Positions 12,650-22,924 are shown, counted from the first letter of the stretch. The stretch is DNA of 64,000 nucleotides from Eurosta solidaginis (GCF_040869045.1 NC_090320.1:245892978-245956977), one strand, 5' to 3'. The notes: a model not told the origin generated them from the sequence alone. Made by a program: numbers and translations.

Positions 12650-12807
12650 ACTCATTCCGTCATCGAATTTTTTACGGGTTGATATTGATGAGTTATCGGT
12701 TTGCTATCACTGGATTATGTGCGTATTATCGATTTCTTATCGACGAGTAGAATTGTGTTATCCCCAAGATATATACGATTTATCGCTATGTAATCAAAGA
12801 TTTATAT
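12650..12807. repeat. TTATCGAT-type degenerate array, left part
   Basis: Imperfect repeats of the kind GTTATCGATTT, ending in ATAT directly before the gypsy 5' LTR. The same array resumes at 16892, so the retrotransposon split it. Confidence 0.65.
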
Positions 12808-13407
12808 TGTCACGGATATGAGCATCACTAAATTATCCCATCACTAAGGCGATGCTAAGGCCATGCCAAGCAGTATTTACGCTGATAATCAAATCAAGTA
12901 TACACATATATAAGGCAGCCCAGAGAGATGTCACACACAGATGCATTTACTTATATGCTTATGTGTGTGCGGGAGACTGTAAACTATAAACTCACATACA
13001 TCTGAGAGACGCTGAAAAGTAGAAAATTGTAAACAAGTAGAAACTATATAAGAACTATAAACACTCGAAATAGTTGGTAAGTTCTGGAAATAGAAGAGCC
13101 TAGATGTATGCAGCGTAAACTATAAAAGCGGCACAAGCGAGTGAAAAGTAATTCAGTTTGATTTGAGTTGTCAAGCAGTTTGATTAAGACGATATCTAGC
13201 AGTGTTATTTTGAATAGTAGAGTTTCATTGAGCTATCAATCAGTGTGGTTATTAAGCAAGCTATTCGTTGCACAGTTTGTTATTGTGAAGTACTTTAATA
13301 AAGGCCATTTTGCATTATTACAAATTGGAGTTATTTATTCAACAGTTTAGTGATTCGAACTTAGTAGAGGATTGCAAATAAGAGGATTTGCAAGCAATTT
13401 CGTTACA
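12808..13407 (+). repeat. 5' LTR of gypsy element 1
   Basis: 600 bp, TGTCACGG to TTACA. It holds a TATAAAAG motif near 13122, a plausible core promoter, and AATAAAGG near 13298, a plausible polyadenylation signal. Both placements are inferred from general LTR structure. The last ~80 bases (TATTCAACAGTTTAGTGATTCG) recur in the other LTRs of the window. Confidence 0.95.
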
Positions 13408-13409
13408 AT

Positions 13410-13418
13410 TGGTGTCAG
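13410..13418 (+). promoter_or_regulatory. Primer-binding site, probably tRNA-Leu
   Basis: TGGTGTCAG lies two bases after the 5' LTR. It is complementary to a tRNA 3' end CTGACACCA, which fits tRNA-Leu genes that start GTCAG. Element 2 has the same sequence at 34401-34409. The tRNA assignment is inference. Confidence 0.6.
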
Positions 13419-13458
13419 AGGAGGAATTGTTGAATAAATTCCAGAGGACTACAAGGAC

Positions 13459-14397
13459 ATGGCAAAGTTCAGTGAATTGAAGATCCAGCAATTGAAGAAG
13501 GAGTTGGAGAGCCGTGGATTGAATACAACCGGCAATAAGATCGAACTTCAAGCACGGCTACGAGAGGTAATGGAGTTGGAAGGAATTGATGTGGACGAGT
13601 ATGTCTTTTATCCCGATGTGGAAGAGCCAGCGACTAAATTGGAAGAGAAGATAGAGACTCCGGATGTAGAAACTAACGCGATACTAGCAGTGCTGAAGCA
13701 AATGTCATCGCAAATGTCATCTCAACTTGAAGAGCAGAAGACATATATGGCATCCCAGCTGGATTCACATGAGACACGTATTTCAGAAATGTCGACACAG
13801 ATTACATCAAAGATGGAAACACAACTGAAAGAGCAAGAGGCGCGTATATCATCAAAACTCGAAGCGCGTATAGACGAGAAAATAACGCAGTTTGAAGAAA
13901 AATTTGAGGCAGAGGTGCATGCTTTGAGAGGTCGTATACAGGAATTGCAACTTAATCGTCCAGCAGTTTCAGCGAGTAATCCAAAGGTAAAAACACCATC
14001 CTTTGACGGTTCTGTTCCTTTCCAGGTCTTTAAGCTACAGTTTGAGAAGACCGCAGCAGTGAACAACTGGAATGTGGAAGATAAAGTTGCTGCATTGTTC
14101 ATGGCGTTGAAAGGGCCTGCAGCTGAGATTTTACAAACCATTCCAGAGGGCGAACGGAACTGTTATGAAGCATTGATGGACGCTCTAGAGAGACGATACG
14201 GAATTGAGCATAGGAGACAGATATACCAAATGGAGTTGCTGAACCGCTTCCAGAGGCCTGGGGAAACATTGCAAGTGTTTGCGTCGGATATTGAAAGGCT
14301 AGCACATTTAGCGAATGCGGACGCACCCGTGCAATACACTGAAAGGGTAAAGATTCAAAGCTTTATAAATGGCATACGGGATTTCGAAACAAAGTGA
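13459..14397 (+). CDS. gag: Gag protein of gypsy element 1, prematurely stopped
   Basis: 312 codons from the ATG closest to the primer site. Residues 3-37 (LKIQQLKKELESRGLNTTGN) look like a SAP domain, a DNA-binding helix-extended-loop-helix. Residues 74-167 are Gln/Glu-rich heptads, a likely coiled coil. Residues 180-312 resemble a retrotransposon capsid domain (ALKGPAAEIL, QTLQVFASDIERLAHLAN). Gag packages the element RNA into virus-like particles. The frame ends at TGA 14395-14397, where the duplicated copy at 14943-14945 reads CGA: one C-to-T change. Without the stop and the 548-bp duplication it would run on into the zinc knuckle and protease. A minus-strand frame across 13722-14141 is a shadow. 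Confidence 0.88.
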   Translation: MAKFSELKIQQLKKELESRGLNTTGNKIELQARLREVMELEGIDVDEYVFYPDVEEPATKLEEKIETPDVETNAILAVLKQMSSQMSSQLEEQKTYMASQLDSHETRISEMSTQITSKMETQLKEQEARISSKLEARIDEKITQFEEKFEAEVHALRGRIQELQLNRPAVSASNPKVKTPSFDGSVPFQVFKLQFEKTAAVNNWNVEDKVAALFMALKGPAAEILQTIPEGERNCYEALMDALERRYGIEHRRQIYQMELLNRFQRPGETLQVFASDIERLAHLANADAPVQYTERVKIQSFINGIRDFETK

Positions 14398-15166
14398 GCT
14401 ACATACGCAAACCCAAAGCCAACATTCGCAGAAACGGTATCACATGCTCTGATTCAGGAAACAGCGTCGCTTCTGTGTAAGCCAGTTTTCAAAGCACGCC
14501 GTGTGGAAGTAGACAGGCCAGAGTGGGTAGACGCAATATTGGAGGCACTGAAAGGATCGCAAAAGCGAAGTGAAAAAGTTATCAAATGCTTCAAATGCGG
14601 GAAGTCCGGTCACATAGCAATGTGGAAGATAAAGTTGCTGCATTGTTCATGGCGTTGAAAGGGCCTGCAGCTGAGATTTTACAAACCATTCCAGAGGGCG
14701 AACGGAACTGTTATGAAGCATTGATGGACGCTCTAGAGAGACGATACGGAATTGAGCATAGGAGACAGATATACCAAATGGAGTTGCTGAACCGCTTCCA
14801 GAGGCCTGGGGAAACATTGCAAGAGTTTGCGTCGGATATTGAAAGGCTAGCACATTTAGCGAATGCGGACGCACCCGTGCAATACACTGAAAGGGTAAAG
14901 ATTCAAAGCTTTATAAATGGCATACGGGATTTCGAAACAAAGCGAGCTACATACGCAAACCCAAAGCCAACATTCGCAGAAACGGTATCACATGCTCTGA
15001 TTCAGGAAACAGCGTCGCTTCTGTGTAAGCCAGTTTTCAAAGCACGCCGTGTGGAAGTAGACAGGCCAGAGTGGGTAGACGCAATATTGGAGGCACTGAA
15101 AGGATCGCAAAAGCGAAGTGAAAAAGTTATCAAATGCTTCAAATGCGGGAAGTCCGGTCACATAGC
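14071..15166 (+). repeat. 548-bp tandem duplication inside gag
   Basis: 14071-14618 and 14619-15166 are nearly identical, starting AATGTGGAAGATAAAG and ending at CCGGTCACATAGC. I saw two differences: CAAGTGTTTG versus CAAGAGTTTG, and AAGTGAGC versus AAGCGAGC, the second making a stop in the first copy. 548 is not divisible by 3, so the duplication itself shifts the frame. The breakpoint lies in the zinc-knuckle codons, so the first knuckle is cut. Confidence 0.95.
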
Positions 15167-15974
15167 ATGTCATTGCGATCTTGGTCTTAATAGTTCCAAC
15201 AATGTGGGTGGCCGTAAACGCAAAACTGGAGGAGATGAGAAAGAGCGAGTAAGAGGTAGAGAGCTAGATCCAGCTATTGAATGCCCTGTGATATCTGTGT
15301 CGCAAATTGGTAGAAAATCGAGCAGTATTACCGTCAGAGGGAATGTGGATGGCAAAGAACGAGTACTGACTGTAGATACGGGCGCATCTCATTCCTTGAT
15401 CCGATCTGACTTGGTCAACAGGAGAGTAAAACCGTTACCTGGAGCAAAGTTGCGTACGGTCACTGGCGAGTATAACCAAGTTCAGGGAGAAGTGATATGT
15501 GAAGTATTGATTGGGAAGGTCATGGTTCTACACAAATTTGTTGTGGCGGAGATTGTTGATGAAGTTATATTGGGAGTGGATTTCTTGGTTGACCATGACA
15601 TCAAGATCGATATGCAGAGAAGGGTGATGCGTTATGAGAACCAAGATGTGCCACTTAACTTTAGTTTGGAAAAAGGGTTCAGCAGTAATCGGGTACTGGT
15701 GGAGAATACTCGACGAAGGCCACGAAATTCAAAGGTAAAGGTTGATAGATTGAATGGGCCAAATAAATCAAAATCAAAAGTACCTGCGAGAGAAACACTG
15801 GCATTGACAAAACCTAAAAGACGCAGGAAAACGAAGCAACGAATTTCCGAGAAAGAATGCGAGGGTAGTTTCAAGCCGGAGCACACTACTGTTGTAAAAT
15901 GTGGGAACGATACCGATTATGCAAAGAAAATTCGTCCAGCGCAAGCTCTACGAAGTGGTTCATTGGCCAAATAA
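14586..15974 (+). CDS. Gag C-terminus, zinc knuckle and aspartic protease of gypsy element 1
   Basis: 462-codon frame in which the first ~12 residues are an artefact of the duplication; the real gag frame starts at the junction 14619. In order: capsid part (13-140), CCHC zinc knuckle CFKCGKSGHIACHC (184-197), and an aspartic protease with VDTGASHSLIR (active site DTG 264-266) and VILGVDFLVDHDI (328-338). Then comes a basic linker rich in Lys/Arg. The protease would cleave the polyprotein. Downstream, where reverse transcriptase should follow, the frame goes straight to the integrase tail: stop TAA 15972-15974 stands where element 2 has CAA, and the same frame continues open to 16280. Confidence 0.87.
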   Translation: MLQMREVRSHSNVEDKVAALFMALKGPAAEILQTIPEGERNCYEALMDALERRYGIEHRRQIYQMELLNRFQRPGETLQEFASDIERLAHLANADAPVQYTERVKIQSFINGIRDFETKRATYANPKPTFAETVSHALIQETASLLCKPVFKARRVEVDRPEWVDAILEALKGSQKRSEKVIKCFKCGKSGHIACHCDLGLNSSNNVGGRKRKTGGDEKERVRGRELDPAIECPVISVSQIGRKSSSITVRGNVDGKERVLTVDTGASHSLIRSDLVNRRVKPLPGAKLRTVTGEYNQVQGEVICEVLIGKVMVLHKFVVAEIVDEVILGVDFLVDHDIKIDMQRRVMRYENQDVPLNFSLEKGFSSNRVLVENTRRRPRNSKVKVDRLNGPNKSKSKVPARETLALTKPKRRRKTKQRISEKECEGSFKPEHTTVVKCGNDTDYAKKIRPAQALRSGSLAK

Positions 15975-16280
15975 CAGAGTGTGAAGGAACGAACCAGGGT
16001 ATTGAGTGGTACGATGAAATACAGGTACCATGAGAACAATAATTCGAAAGGTTTCTTGGCGGGAGATTTGGTACTGTTATACCACCCTCACCGGCGGAAA
16101 GGTGTTCCATCCAAATTTCGGTGCAGTTGGGAAGGCCCGTACAAGGTTGTGAAGAAGATCAGTGATACCATCTACCGCATACAAAGCATTGAGAAACCAC
16201 GGAGTAGAAGAGTGGTACATTTGGCGATGCTAACAGCGTTTAGATCGAGAGATTTGTCTGATCGGGACGATCAGACTTAG
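15975..16280 (+). CDS. Integrase C-terminal (GPY/F) module of gypsy element 1
   Basis: The frame reopens after the TAA at 15972, with an ATG at 15981, in the same phase as the protease frame. It encodes FLAGDLVLLYHPHRRKG and SKFRCSWEGPYKVVKKI, the DNA-binding GPY/F module at the end of Ty3/gypsy integrases (GPY at residues 52-54 from the ATG). No zinc-binding HHCC or DDE core precedes it. It ends in RDDQT, just before the polypurine tract. Element 2 has the same tail. Confidence 0.85.
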   Translation, partial: QSVKERTRVLSGTMKYRYHENNNSKGFLAGDLVLLYHPHRRKGVPSKFRCSWEGPYKVVKKISDTIYRIQSIEKPRSRRVVHLAMLTAFRSRDLSDRDDQT

Positions 16281-16291
16281 GCGGAGGGCAG
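16280..16291 (+). promoter_or_regulatory. Polypurine tract of gypsy element 1
   Basis: GGCGGAGGGCAG lies directly before the 3' LTR. It is the expected primer for plus-strand DNA synthesis. Element 2 has AGGTGAAGGGCAG at the same place. Confidence 0.75.
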
Positions 16292-16891
16292 TGTCACGGA
16301 TATTAGCATCACTAAATTATCCCATCACTAAGGCGATGCTAAGGCCATGCCAAGCAGTATTTACGCTAATAATCAAATCAAGTATACACATATATAAGGC
16401 AGCCCAGAGAGATGTCACACACAGATGCATTTACTTATATGCTTATGTGTGTGCGGGAGACTGTAAACTACAAACTCACATACATCTGAGAGACGCTGAA
16501 AAGTAGAAAATTGTAAACAAGTAGAAACTATATAAGAACTATAAACACTCGAAATAGTTGGTAAGTTCTGGAAATAGAAGAGCCTAGATGTATGCAGCGT
16601 AAACTATAAAAGCGGCACAAGCGAGTGAAAAGTAATTCAGGTTGATTTGAGTTGTCAAGCAGTTTGATTAAGACGATATCTAGCAGTGTTATTTTGAATA
16701 GTAGAGTTTCATTGAGCTATCAATCAATGTGGTTATTAAGCAAGCTATTCGTTGCACAGTTTGTTATTGTGAAGTACTTTAATAAAGGCCATTTTGCATT
16801 ATTACAAATTGGAGTTATTTATTCAACAGTTTAGTGATTCGAACTTAGTAGAGGATTGCAAATAAGAGGATTTGCAAGCAAATTCGTTACA
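16292..16891 (+). repeat. 3' LTR of gypsy element 1
   Basis: 600 bp and collinear with the 5' LTR, with about six substitutions by eye (for example GATATTAGC against GATATGAGC near the start). The target duplication ATAT follows at 16892-16895. Confidence 0.95.
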
Positions 16892-16895
16892 ATAT

Positions 16896-17640
16896 ATATG
16901 TAATCGTTAAGAAATGCGATCAATGATTTACTGAATTTTTTAACGACGATCTGTGGATTTGTTATTGAAGAGGTGTTTATCTATCACCGAAAAATTATTG
17001 ATAACAAAAACCTATCGATTAGTAATCAAAAAATTATCCATATGATAAAAAAAATTTTCAATTATTCATAGAAAAGTAACCGATTTGTCACCTATTGTTA
17101 TCAGCTGCCTATTTTTGTATCGAAAAGTTATAGATTTTTTATCGATATCAGTTGTTGTCGGCGTGTTCTCGTCTTATCATCGAATACTCATCAATTTTTA
17201 TCAAAAAGTCATCGATTAGATATCGAAAAGTTATCGATATATTACCAAAAAGTTGTAGAAGAGTAATCGCTATGTTATCAATGTGTTGTCAAAAATGTAT
17301 TTATATATTGTCGATTTATTAATTAAAGTTATCGATTTGTTGTTAAAGCGTTATCGATATGCCATCAAAAAGTTATCAATTATCTATCGAGAATTTATCT
17401 TTTTGTCACCAGTTGGTGTCGGCGTGTTGTCGTCTTGTTACCAATTCATTATCAAAAAATTATCGATTAGATATCGCTATTATGGACTTGTTATCAAGAA
17501 TTTATCGATTTGGCATCGAAAATTTATCAATTTTTATTCGAAATGTCAGAAATTAGTTATCGACGTAATACGGATGTGGTATTATGAAGCTATCGATTTA
17601 TTATGGAAAATGTTATCGATTTGATAGCGAAGAGTTAAAT
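16896..17640. repeat. TTATCGAT-type degenerate array, right part
   Basis: Some tens of imperfect TTATCGAT/GTTATCGATTTGTTATC units with irregular ~10-30 bp spacing. Overlapping open frames at 17283-17624 and 17359-17556 arise from this low-complexity sequence (Tyr/Ile/Leu/Lys-rich translations) and are not genes. A second array lies at 23530-23920. Confidence 0.85.
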
Positions 17641-18369
17641 GATTTTTTATCGGTGGATCAGAGTATCCTACTAAGTTTGATGCTACCTATCAGTATCGTT
17701 TACCACATCACGTTCTAAGCCTGTAATGCCTGAGGGAATAAGCCTCCGTAGCCACTGCGTCAGAACGGAGGCACCTAAATTTTAGGATCCGCTATTAATA
17801 CACGCTTTGGTGCCGCTCGCTATCTTTCAGCCGACAAGTTGTTGGAACCCTGATCCTCCGTCGACATACCGTCACTCAGGTGCGACCCTTGGGCTGTCCT
17901 CAGTTGTTCTGTTCCTCCCGTCTATTCAGTTATTGATGAAACTAATACCACAAGTATTTTTCGACCCCGGCGGCATCAACTACTTCATCTGTCACATAAT
18001 GAGGAGTCAGGTAATCTTGCACCTCATTCTGTTGTTACGGAAAGCTGCTTTGTATTCGTTAGTAGCCCATAAATGATTTATTTTAATTTGGTAAGGATTT
18101 GTGGGAATTCTACCCTGCATTAACTCGCGTGGGGGTAGAAATAATATATGTATGTGTGATAACGTGGGGGTAGAAATAATATATGTATGTATGAGATTAA
18201 GGAATATTATGAGCTGTGCTAGCTGGGATTTAATACCAAAGTTTAGACCGATAGCCAGTCAGCTAACAGGTCACTTTTCGCTCTATGCGATCTATCACCT
18301 CACCATCTTAAGATTTGTCGTGAGTGGTTCATTGGCTTATCGAGTCAACAGAGCATCCTTTAAACGGTT
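17641..18369. other. No gene; one short tandem repeat
   Basis: Two 35-bp units, 18128-18162 and 18163-18197, share CGTGGGGGTAGAAATAATAT. The open frames at 17807-18076 and 18101-18451 show no recognisable domain, and the second runs into the SINE. Nothing else is identified. Confidence 0.6.
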
Positions 18370-18738
18370 ACGGCCGCCGTGTTGTGATCGTAGCGTGTCT
18401 GCCTACCACACCGAATATCCTGGGTGCTCGCCCCGTGCAAAGCAACATTAAAATTTTAGAAACAAAGTTTTTCAATTAGGAGAATATTTTTCTAAGCGGG
18501 GTCGTCCCTCGGCAGTGTTCGGCAAGAACTCCGATTGTATTTCTGCCATGAAAAGTTCTCAGTGAAAACTCATCTGCTTTGCAGATGCCGCTCGGAGTCG
18601 GCATAAAAAAATTAGGTCCCGTCCCACCAATTTGTAGGAAAAATTAAAAGGAGCAGGACGCAAATTGTAAAAGAGGCTCATCCCAAAATCTGTTCGAAGG
18701 TTATCGCGCCTTACATATATTTATTTATAATAGTGTAA
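18370..18738 (+). mobile_element. tRNA-derived SINE copy
   Basis: Mutated head (CCGCCGTGTTGTGATCGTAG, box B region CTGGGTGCTCGCCCC), then the whole conserved body: TCTAAGCGGGGTCGTCCCTC, GGCAGTGTTCGGCAAG, CATCTGCTTTGCAGATGCCG, and the terminal GGTTATCGCGCCTTACATAT. The tail is TATTTATTTATAA. It is nearly full length. Box A and box B changes make it probably silent. Confidence 0.82.
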
Positions 18739-19015
18739 ACGGTTGTAGTCCTGTAGAGGCAGTAAAACTCTTCTTCCATACAAGGAAGGCCAGACAGCCT
18801 TAAGTTTAATAAGAGGTATTCACGGGGTAATGTAGCACAATTTATAGCTTCTCCAACTCAATTATCAACTTTACCCTACCATGTCGAATCCTGTTTATTA
18901 AGCAGTCGTGGCTCTGGCGACTTCTGTTTCTCACGGAGAGAGAGGGTATGCTAACCTTGAACTTGTTACGTCGTTCCCGAGATAGTCGGTTTAGGACCTT
19001 AACTATCAGGCAAAT

Positions 19016-19228
19016 GATTTTATACTCAGCTGAGCAGAGCTCACAGAGAATATTAACTTTGTTCGCATAACGGTACCCCGTAACGGCATAAACTAATCGA
19101 GATAGATATAGACCTCTATATATCAAAATGATCGAGCGAAAAAAGGAATCATTTAGCCATGTCCGTCCGTCCGTCTGTCCGTAAACGCGCTAACTTGAGT
19201 ACATTTTGAGGTATCTTAATAAAATTTG
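19016..19228 (-). repeat. Short Q repeat, 3' part, interrupted by an RTE insertion
   Basis: Minus-oriented Q end: TATACTCAGCTGAGCAGAGC, then the GTCCGTCCGTCC tract and the phrase TTGAGGTATCTTAATAAAAT. The repeat breaks at the RTE target duplication TAATAAAATTTG (19217-19228) and resumes at 20420. Confidence 0.8.
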
Positions 19229-19514
19229 TATTGTATTGTGCGAAAAATTGAAGCCCACCGTGAACCGGCTGATTGGACCTAATGAGTGCAGCTTCAGACC
19301 TGGTAAATCTACCATCGATCAGATTTTCACAATGCGCCAAATCTTGGAAAAAACCCGTGAAGAAATAGTCGACACACATCACCTCTTCGTCGACTTTAAA
19401 GCCGCCTTCGACAGCACGAAAAGGAGCTGCCTATATGCCGCTATGTCTGAATTTGGTTTCCCCGCAAAACTTATACGGCTACGCAAAATGACGTTGAGCA
19501 ACACCATCAGCTAA
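19229..19514 (+). pseudogene. RTE reverse transcriptase fingers/palm fragment
   Basis: Encodes KLKPTVNRLIGPNECSFRPG, then KSTIDQIF and DTHHLFVDFKAAFDSTKR. FVDFKAAFD is the first catalytic-Asp motif of RTE reverse transcriptases. The frame ends at TAA 19512-19514. The next ~60 bases still encode the RGFRQGDP motif in a shifted frame near 19557-19580. The YADD catalytic motif expected after that is missing, because sequence between about 19650 and 19675 jumps to the later KLEKEAVKMGL region. The enzyme is dead. Confidence 0.85.
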
Positions 19515-19706
19515 GTCAAAATTGGAAAGGGCCTCTCCGAGCCGTTCGAAACTAAACGAGGTTTCAGACAGGGTGACCCCTATCGTGCGACTTCTTTAAT
19601 TTGATGCTGGAGAAAATTATACTAGCTGCAGAACTTAACCGCAACAATATACCACACCCGCGCTGTTAGCTCTGCTTATTCCAAACTGGAAAAAGAAGCG
19701 GTAAAG

Positions 19707-20399
19707 ATGGGTTTGATGGTGAACGAGGACAAAACGAAGTACCTGCTGTCATCGAGCAACCACGCTACTGTTGGCAGCCATAATTTCGAAATAGTAAAAG
19801 ACTTCGTTTATTTGGGAACCAGCATCAACACTAGCAACAACATCAGTACTGAAATCCAGCGAAGAATCAATCTTGCCAATAAATGCTACTTTGGACTAGG
19901 TAGGCAATTGAAAAGTAAAGTCCTCTCTCGGCGAACGAAAATCATACTCTACAAGTCAATTATCGTACCCGTCCTGCTATATGGGGCAGAAGCATGGACC
20001 ATGACAACAGCAGATGAAGCGGCTTTGGGAGTGTTCGAGAGAAAAGTTCTTCGAAAGATTTATGGACCTCTACGCGTTAGCGATGGCGAGTACCGAAGAA
20101 GATTTAATGATGAGCTCTACGAGCTATACGCAGACATCAACATAGTTAAGCGAATTAAAACGCAGCGGCTGCGCTGGCTAGGCCATGTTATGCGAATGAA
20201 TGATGATGCTCCGGCCAAGAAAGTGTTTCTATTGCAACCAGCCTATGGAAGCAGAGTTAGAGGGCGTCCCCCACTCCGTTGGAAGGACCAGTTGGAACAC
20301 GATTTAAACTCCTTTGGTGTGACCAATTGGCGCCGGTTGGCGGAGCGAAGGCCCGACTGGCGCGCCTTGTTGGAAGGTCATAACCGTTTAGACGGTTAA
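19707..20399 (+). pseudogene. RTE reverse transcriptase thumb and C-terminal region
   Basis: 230 codons: MVNEDKTKYLLSS, FVYLGTSINTSNNISTEIQR, LLYGAEAWTMTTADEAALGV, RLRWLGHVMRMNDDAPAKKV and a C-terminal WRRLAERRPDWRALLEGH. These are the conserved post-catalytic blocks of RTE-clade pol proteins. The open frame is intact only because this region happens to lack stops; the catalytic core upstream is deleted. The first codons belong to an internal part of the protein, so the ATG is not a true start. Confidence 0.9.
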
Positions 20400-20419
20400 G
20401 CGCCAATTAAGTAAGTAAG

Positions 20420-20740
20420 TAATAAAATTTGGTATGTAAGTTCCTGGGAACTCATCTCAGATCGCAATTTAAAATGAAAGAAATCGGACTATATCGATAT
20501 CAAAAATTTCGAAAAAAGAAAAAGTGCGATAATTCATTACCAAAGACGGCTAAAGCAATGAAACCTGTTAGGTGGGTTGACCTTATGGCGCAGAATAGAA
20601 AATTAGTAAAATGTTGGATAAAGGGCGTGGCACCGTCCCCTTTTAAAAGAAGGTAATTTAAAAGTTTTGCAAGCTGTAATTTGGCAGCTGAGTATGCAAT
20701 GCTCGATTACACCCGAACTTAGCCTTCCTTACTTGTTTAT
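20420..20740 (-). repeat. Short Q repeat, 5' part
   Basis: It resumes at the second copy of the target duplication and ends AACTTAGCCTTCCTTACTTG at 20734, the inverse of the Q start at 8540. The sequence joins TTTGGCAGCTGAGTA, the same deletion junction as in the copy at 50979-51502. The open frame at 20429-20656 is a by-product. Confidence 0.8.
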
Positions 20741-20744
20741 GTTA

Positions 20745-21925
20745 TTTTTTGATGCAAAAATCACTCACGATAAAGCTTTCCAATATTTTCTAGTCACCAT
20801 GTATCGACAGCCATAGATGAGTATGCAATGTTTTTTACCCTTCTACAAACAATGTAGAAAGTTGAGAATATTAATTGAATTTTCTGCACGAAGGAAAAAA
20901 GCCCATCCTCTTACCACAATAGATTCGAAATAATTATTGTCTGATTTTTTTTTGTTGCTACAGCAACAGGTGTGTGCTCGCTTGGCACAATTGGCATCAG
21001 CAATCAACCAGAAGCACAAAAGGGAAAATGTTTGAGCGATAAATTATTTTCAATGGCTCACATTTGTTGCAGCTAATTTTGAGGTCAGCTTTAATGTCAG
21101 TTGGCCCTAATGAACTGAATGGTAAGCGCGCATGCGCAGCAAATAAAGAAGTGACTAAAGTGAAGGGAGTGACTTATTTGTGACCGCATAGACTCATCTG
21201 GGTTTAACAGAGGGATGTATTGTCTATATTCTCGTGTTTGTCTTCATGCACGCATAAAATTGGATCACGTGCACAAAGCAATAACAACTTATTAACTCGC
21301 AACATTTTAGAAGAAAAATCATGACCTGAAGAGCAAAAGAAATTAGTTTTGCAAAACTTTAATAATATTTACTTATGAACAAAACAATTTGTTCCTTTTG
21401 CAATGTATACAGTAATTGAAAAATGAGGCGCGAAAATTATTGCACTCCTATGTAAAAAAGGGGGAAAATTTTACTACAAAAAGGAAATGAAAGGTAAATA
21501 TGCAATGTGACTTCTCCAAAGATGACAAAGTGAAGAGCAAAAAACAAATTTTTTTAAAAATTACTCTCCATTGACTGTGGTGAAGAACTAAAATGGAAAC
21601 TAAGGAAATGTCCAATAGCATAAATCTTTATGGACTTTTAGGCGTCTGAAACCAAATAATTGACGAAAGTTAGTATAACATAATTGTAAATGTGTCATTC
21701 ATCCAAGTGCTTAAATTGTGAGGACGGAGAACACCTAAAAGTAATAACTTTTTACAAAAACAAAGCAGGAAGCGTAAATCAAACTGATGTAAGTAAAATG
21801 GCACATATCCGTAGTGAGTGAGCAAAGCTGCATTTGTCGCCACTATTTCGCATGCACATTTCTCTGCGCTCCCTTTCAGTATGCATCAAATGCATCATAA
21901 CTATAAAGGCCAGCTTTCTAACAGC
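20745..21925. other. No recognised feature
   Basis: AT-rich, with no tandem array, no inverted ends seen and no convincing coding region. Confidence 0.5.
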
Positions 21926-21928
21926 AAC

Positions 21929-22920
21929 TCAAAAATCTATTTGTCCGCACGTCCGGAGAACTAACTTTCTAAGGGAAGGCTCCTCTCCAAAAATTCTGTG
22001 TACAGAGAGTTTTTCGCCATGAAAACGAGGGCAATGAAACATTACGTGTACTGCGCTTTCCAATTCGGAGTATGGCCAGATCCCCTCTATCCCACGCTTG
22101 TGTAGATATTCCTTGAAGCCGCCGTGCCCCCCCCCCCCCTCAATATCTGTGTGGGGTGGTAATTTATGTTGCCGTGTTTTCGCTCGTACCATTCCGCTAT
22201 ATTCGGAACTTGCATGAAGGCACCCTTTTCTAGATTCTTCCCACCGTTCTCGTCGCCTAACTATTGTTCGTGACCTTGCGCTTTTCTTAGCATCATCAGA
22301 TGGTAGGATGATTCCATGCTGCTGCAGGCTGATTCCATGTGATATGGATAGGGCATTTCACCTGAGAGTAGATCTACTGGGATTTTCGTGGATAAAACAT
22401 GGATCGCGTCGTCCGACAAGCACATGGTATTCGTATAGCAGTAATACGGTAGGCTGCTAATTATCTTTTTGGTGGACCATTTTAGATCCGTGTCATACTG
22501 GTGCTGTATATGATATTATCGAGCTAGTTACGTTGGATAATAGCTGAGGGTAGCTTCGCCTGGGCTGCCGATGTTGGGCATTATTCGCGTTAGGGCTCCA
22601 CTAACTCTAGAAACTTTCTCCCCCACCGCCCTGAAGTACTCCTTAAAAGTTAGTTTTGTGTCAATGTTTACTCCTAGATATTTCAAGAAAGGCTTTGAAT
22701 TTATTTGATAATCTCCTATGGTTAGGACTAACTCATCCACAGTCCAATTTGAGCTCACCAAAACCACTTCTGTCTTATTGGTAGCCATTAAGTGACAGTG
22801 ACAGTGACTGACTATTTTACTCTGGAGTTTTTTTGCTATTGCTTCGGCTCTAAACATGAACAGAGTATAGAGCAGAACCGTCGCATTAAATAATTGGAAG
22901 CATTTCTTAAGCTCTGTCAC
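21929..22920 (-). pseudogene. R1-clade-like non-LTR retrotransposon fragment, RT C-terminal region
   Basis: Minus strand, two blocks. 22920-22528 encodes ATNKTEVVLVSSNWTVDELV and FLKYLGVNIDTKLTFKEYF, then GALTRIMPNIGSPGEATLSY, the post-catalytic blocks of an R1/jockey-group reverse transcriptase. 22192-21929 encodes GGHGGFKEYLHKRGIEG followed by HVMFHCPRFHGEK, the terminal Cys/His motif. The ~330 bases between them are diverged or rearranged. A poly-C run at 22128-22139 lies in the second block. This family differs from A and B, which carry RNase H. Confidence 0.75.
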
Positions 22921-22924
22921 GAGC

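Larger units (their letters stand above)
12808..16891 (+). mobile_element. Ty3/gypsy-type LTR retrotransposon, pol-deleted (element 1)
   Basis: Two 600-bp LTRs (12808-13407 and 16292-16891) begin TGTCACGG and end TTCGTTACA, flanked by the 4-bp duplication ATAT (12804-12807 and 16892-16895). The LTRs differ at about six positions, so the insertion is recent. Between them lie Gag, a DTG protease and the integrase C-terminal tail. Reverse transcriptase, RNase H and the integrase catalytic core are absent. A 548-bp tandem duplication and two nonsense changes have since broken the frame. The element lies in a TTATCGAT array. A related, older element at 33839-36437 shares the pol deletion. Confidence 0.93.
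19229..20419 (+). mobile_element. RTE-type non-LTR retrotransposon, 5'-truncated and internally deleted
   Basis: The element ends CGCCAATTAAGTAAGTAAG, a short-tandem tail typical of RTE elements, and is flanked by the 12-bp duplication TAATAAAATTTG (19217-19228 and 20420-20431). It is cut at its 5' end within reverse transcriptase. It sits inside a short Q repeat. The copy at 26929-27542 has the same 3' end, and fragments lie at 30045-30115, 59420-59690 and 63947-64000. Confidence 0.9.

Noticed and set aside
17283..17624. 113-codon open frame, Tyr/Ile/Leu/Lys-rich
   Set aside because: It lies wholly in the TTATCGAT array and its residues follow from that unit.
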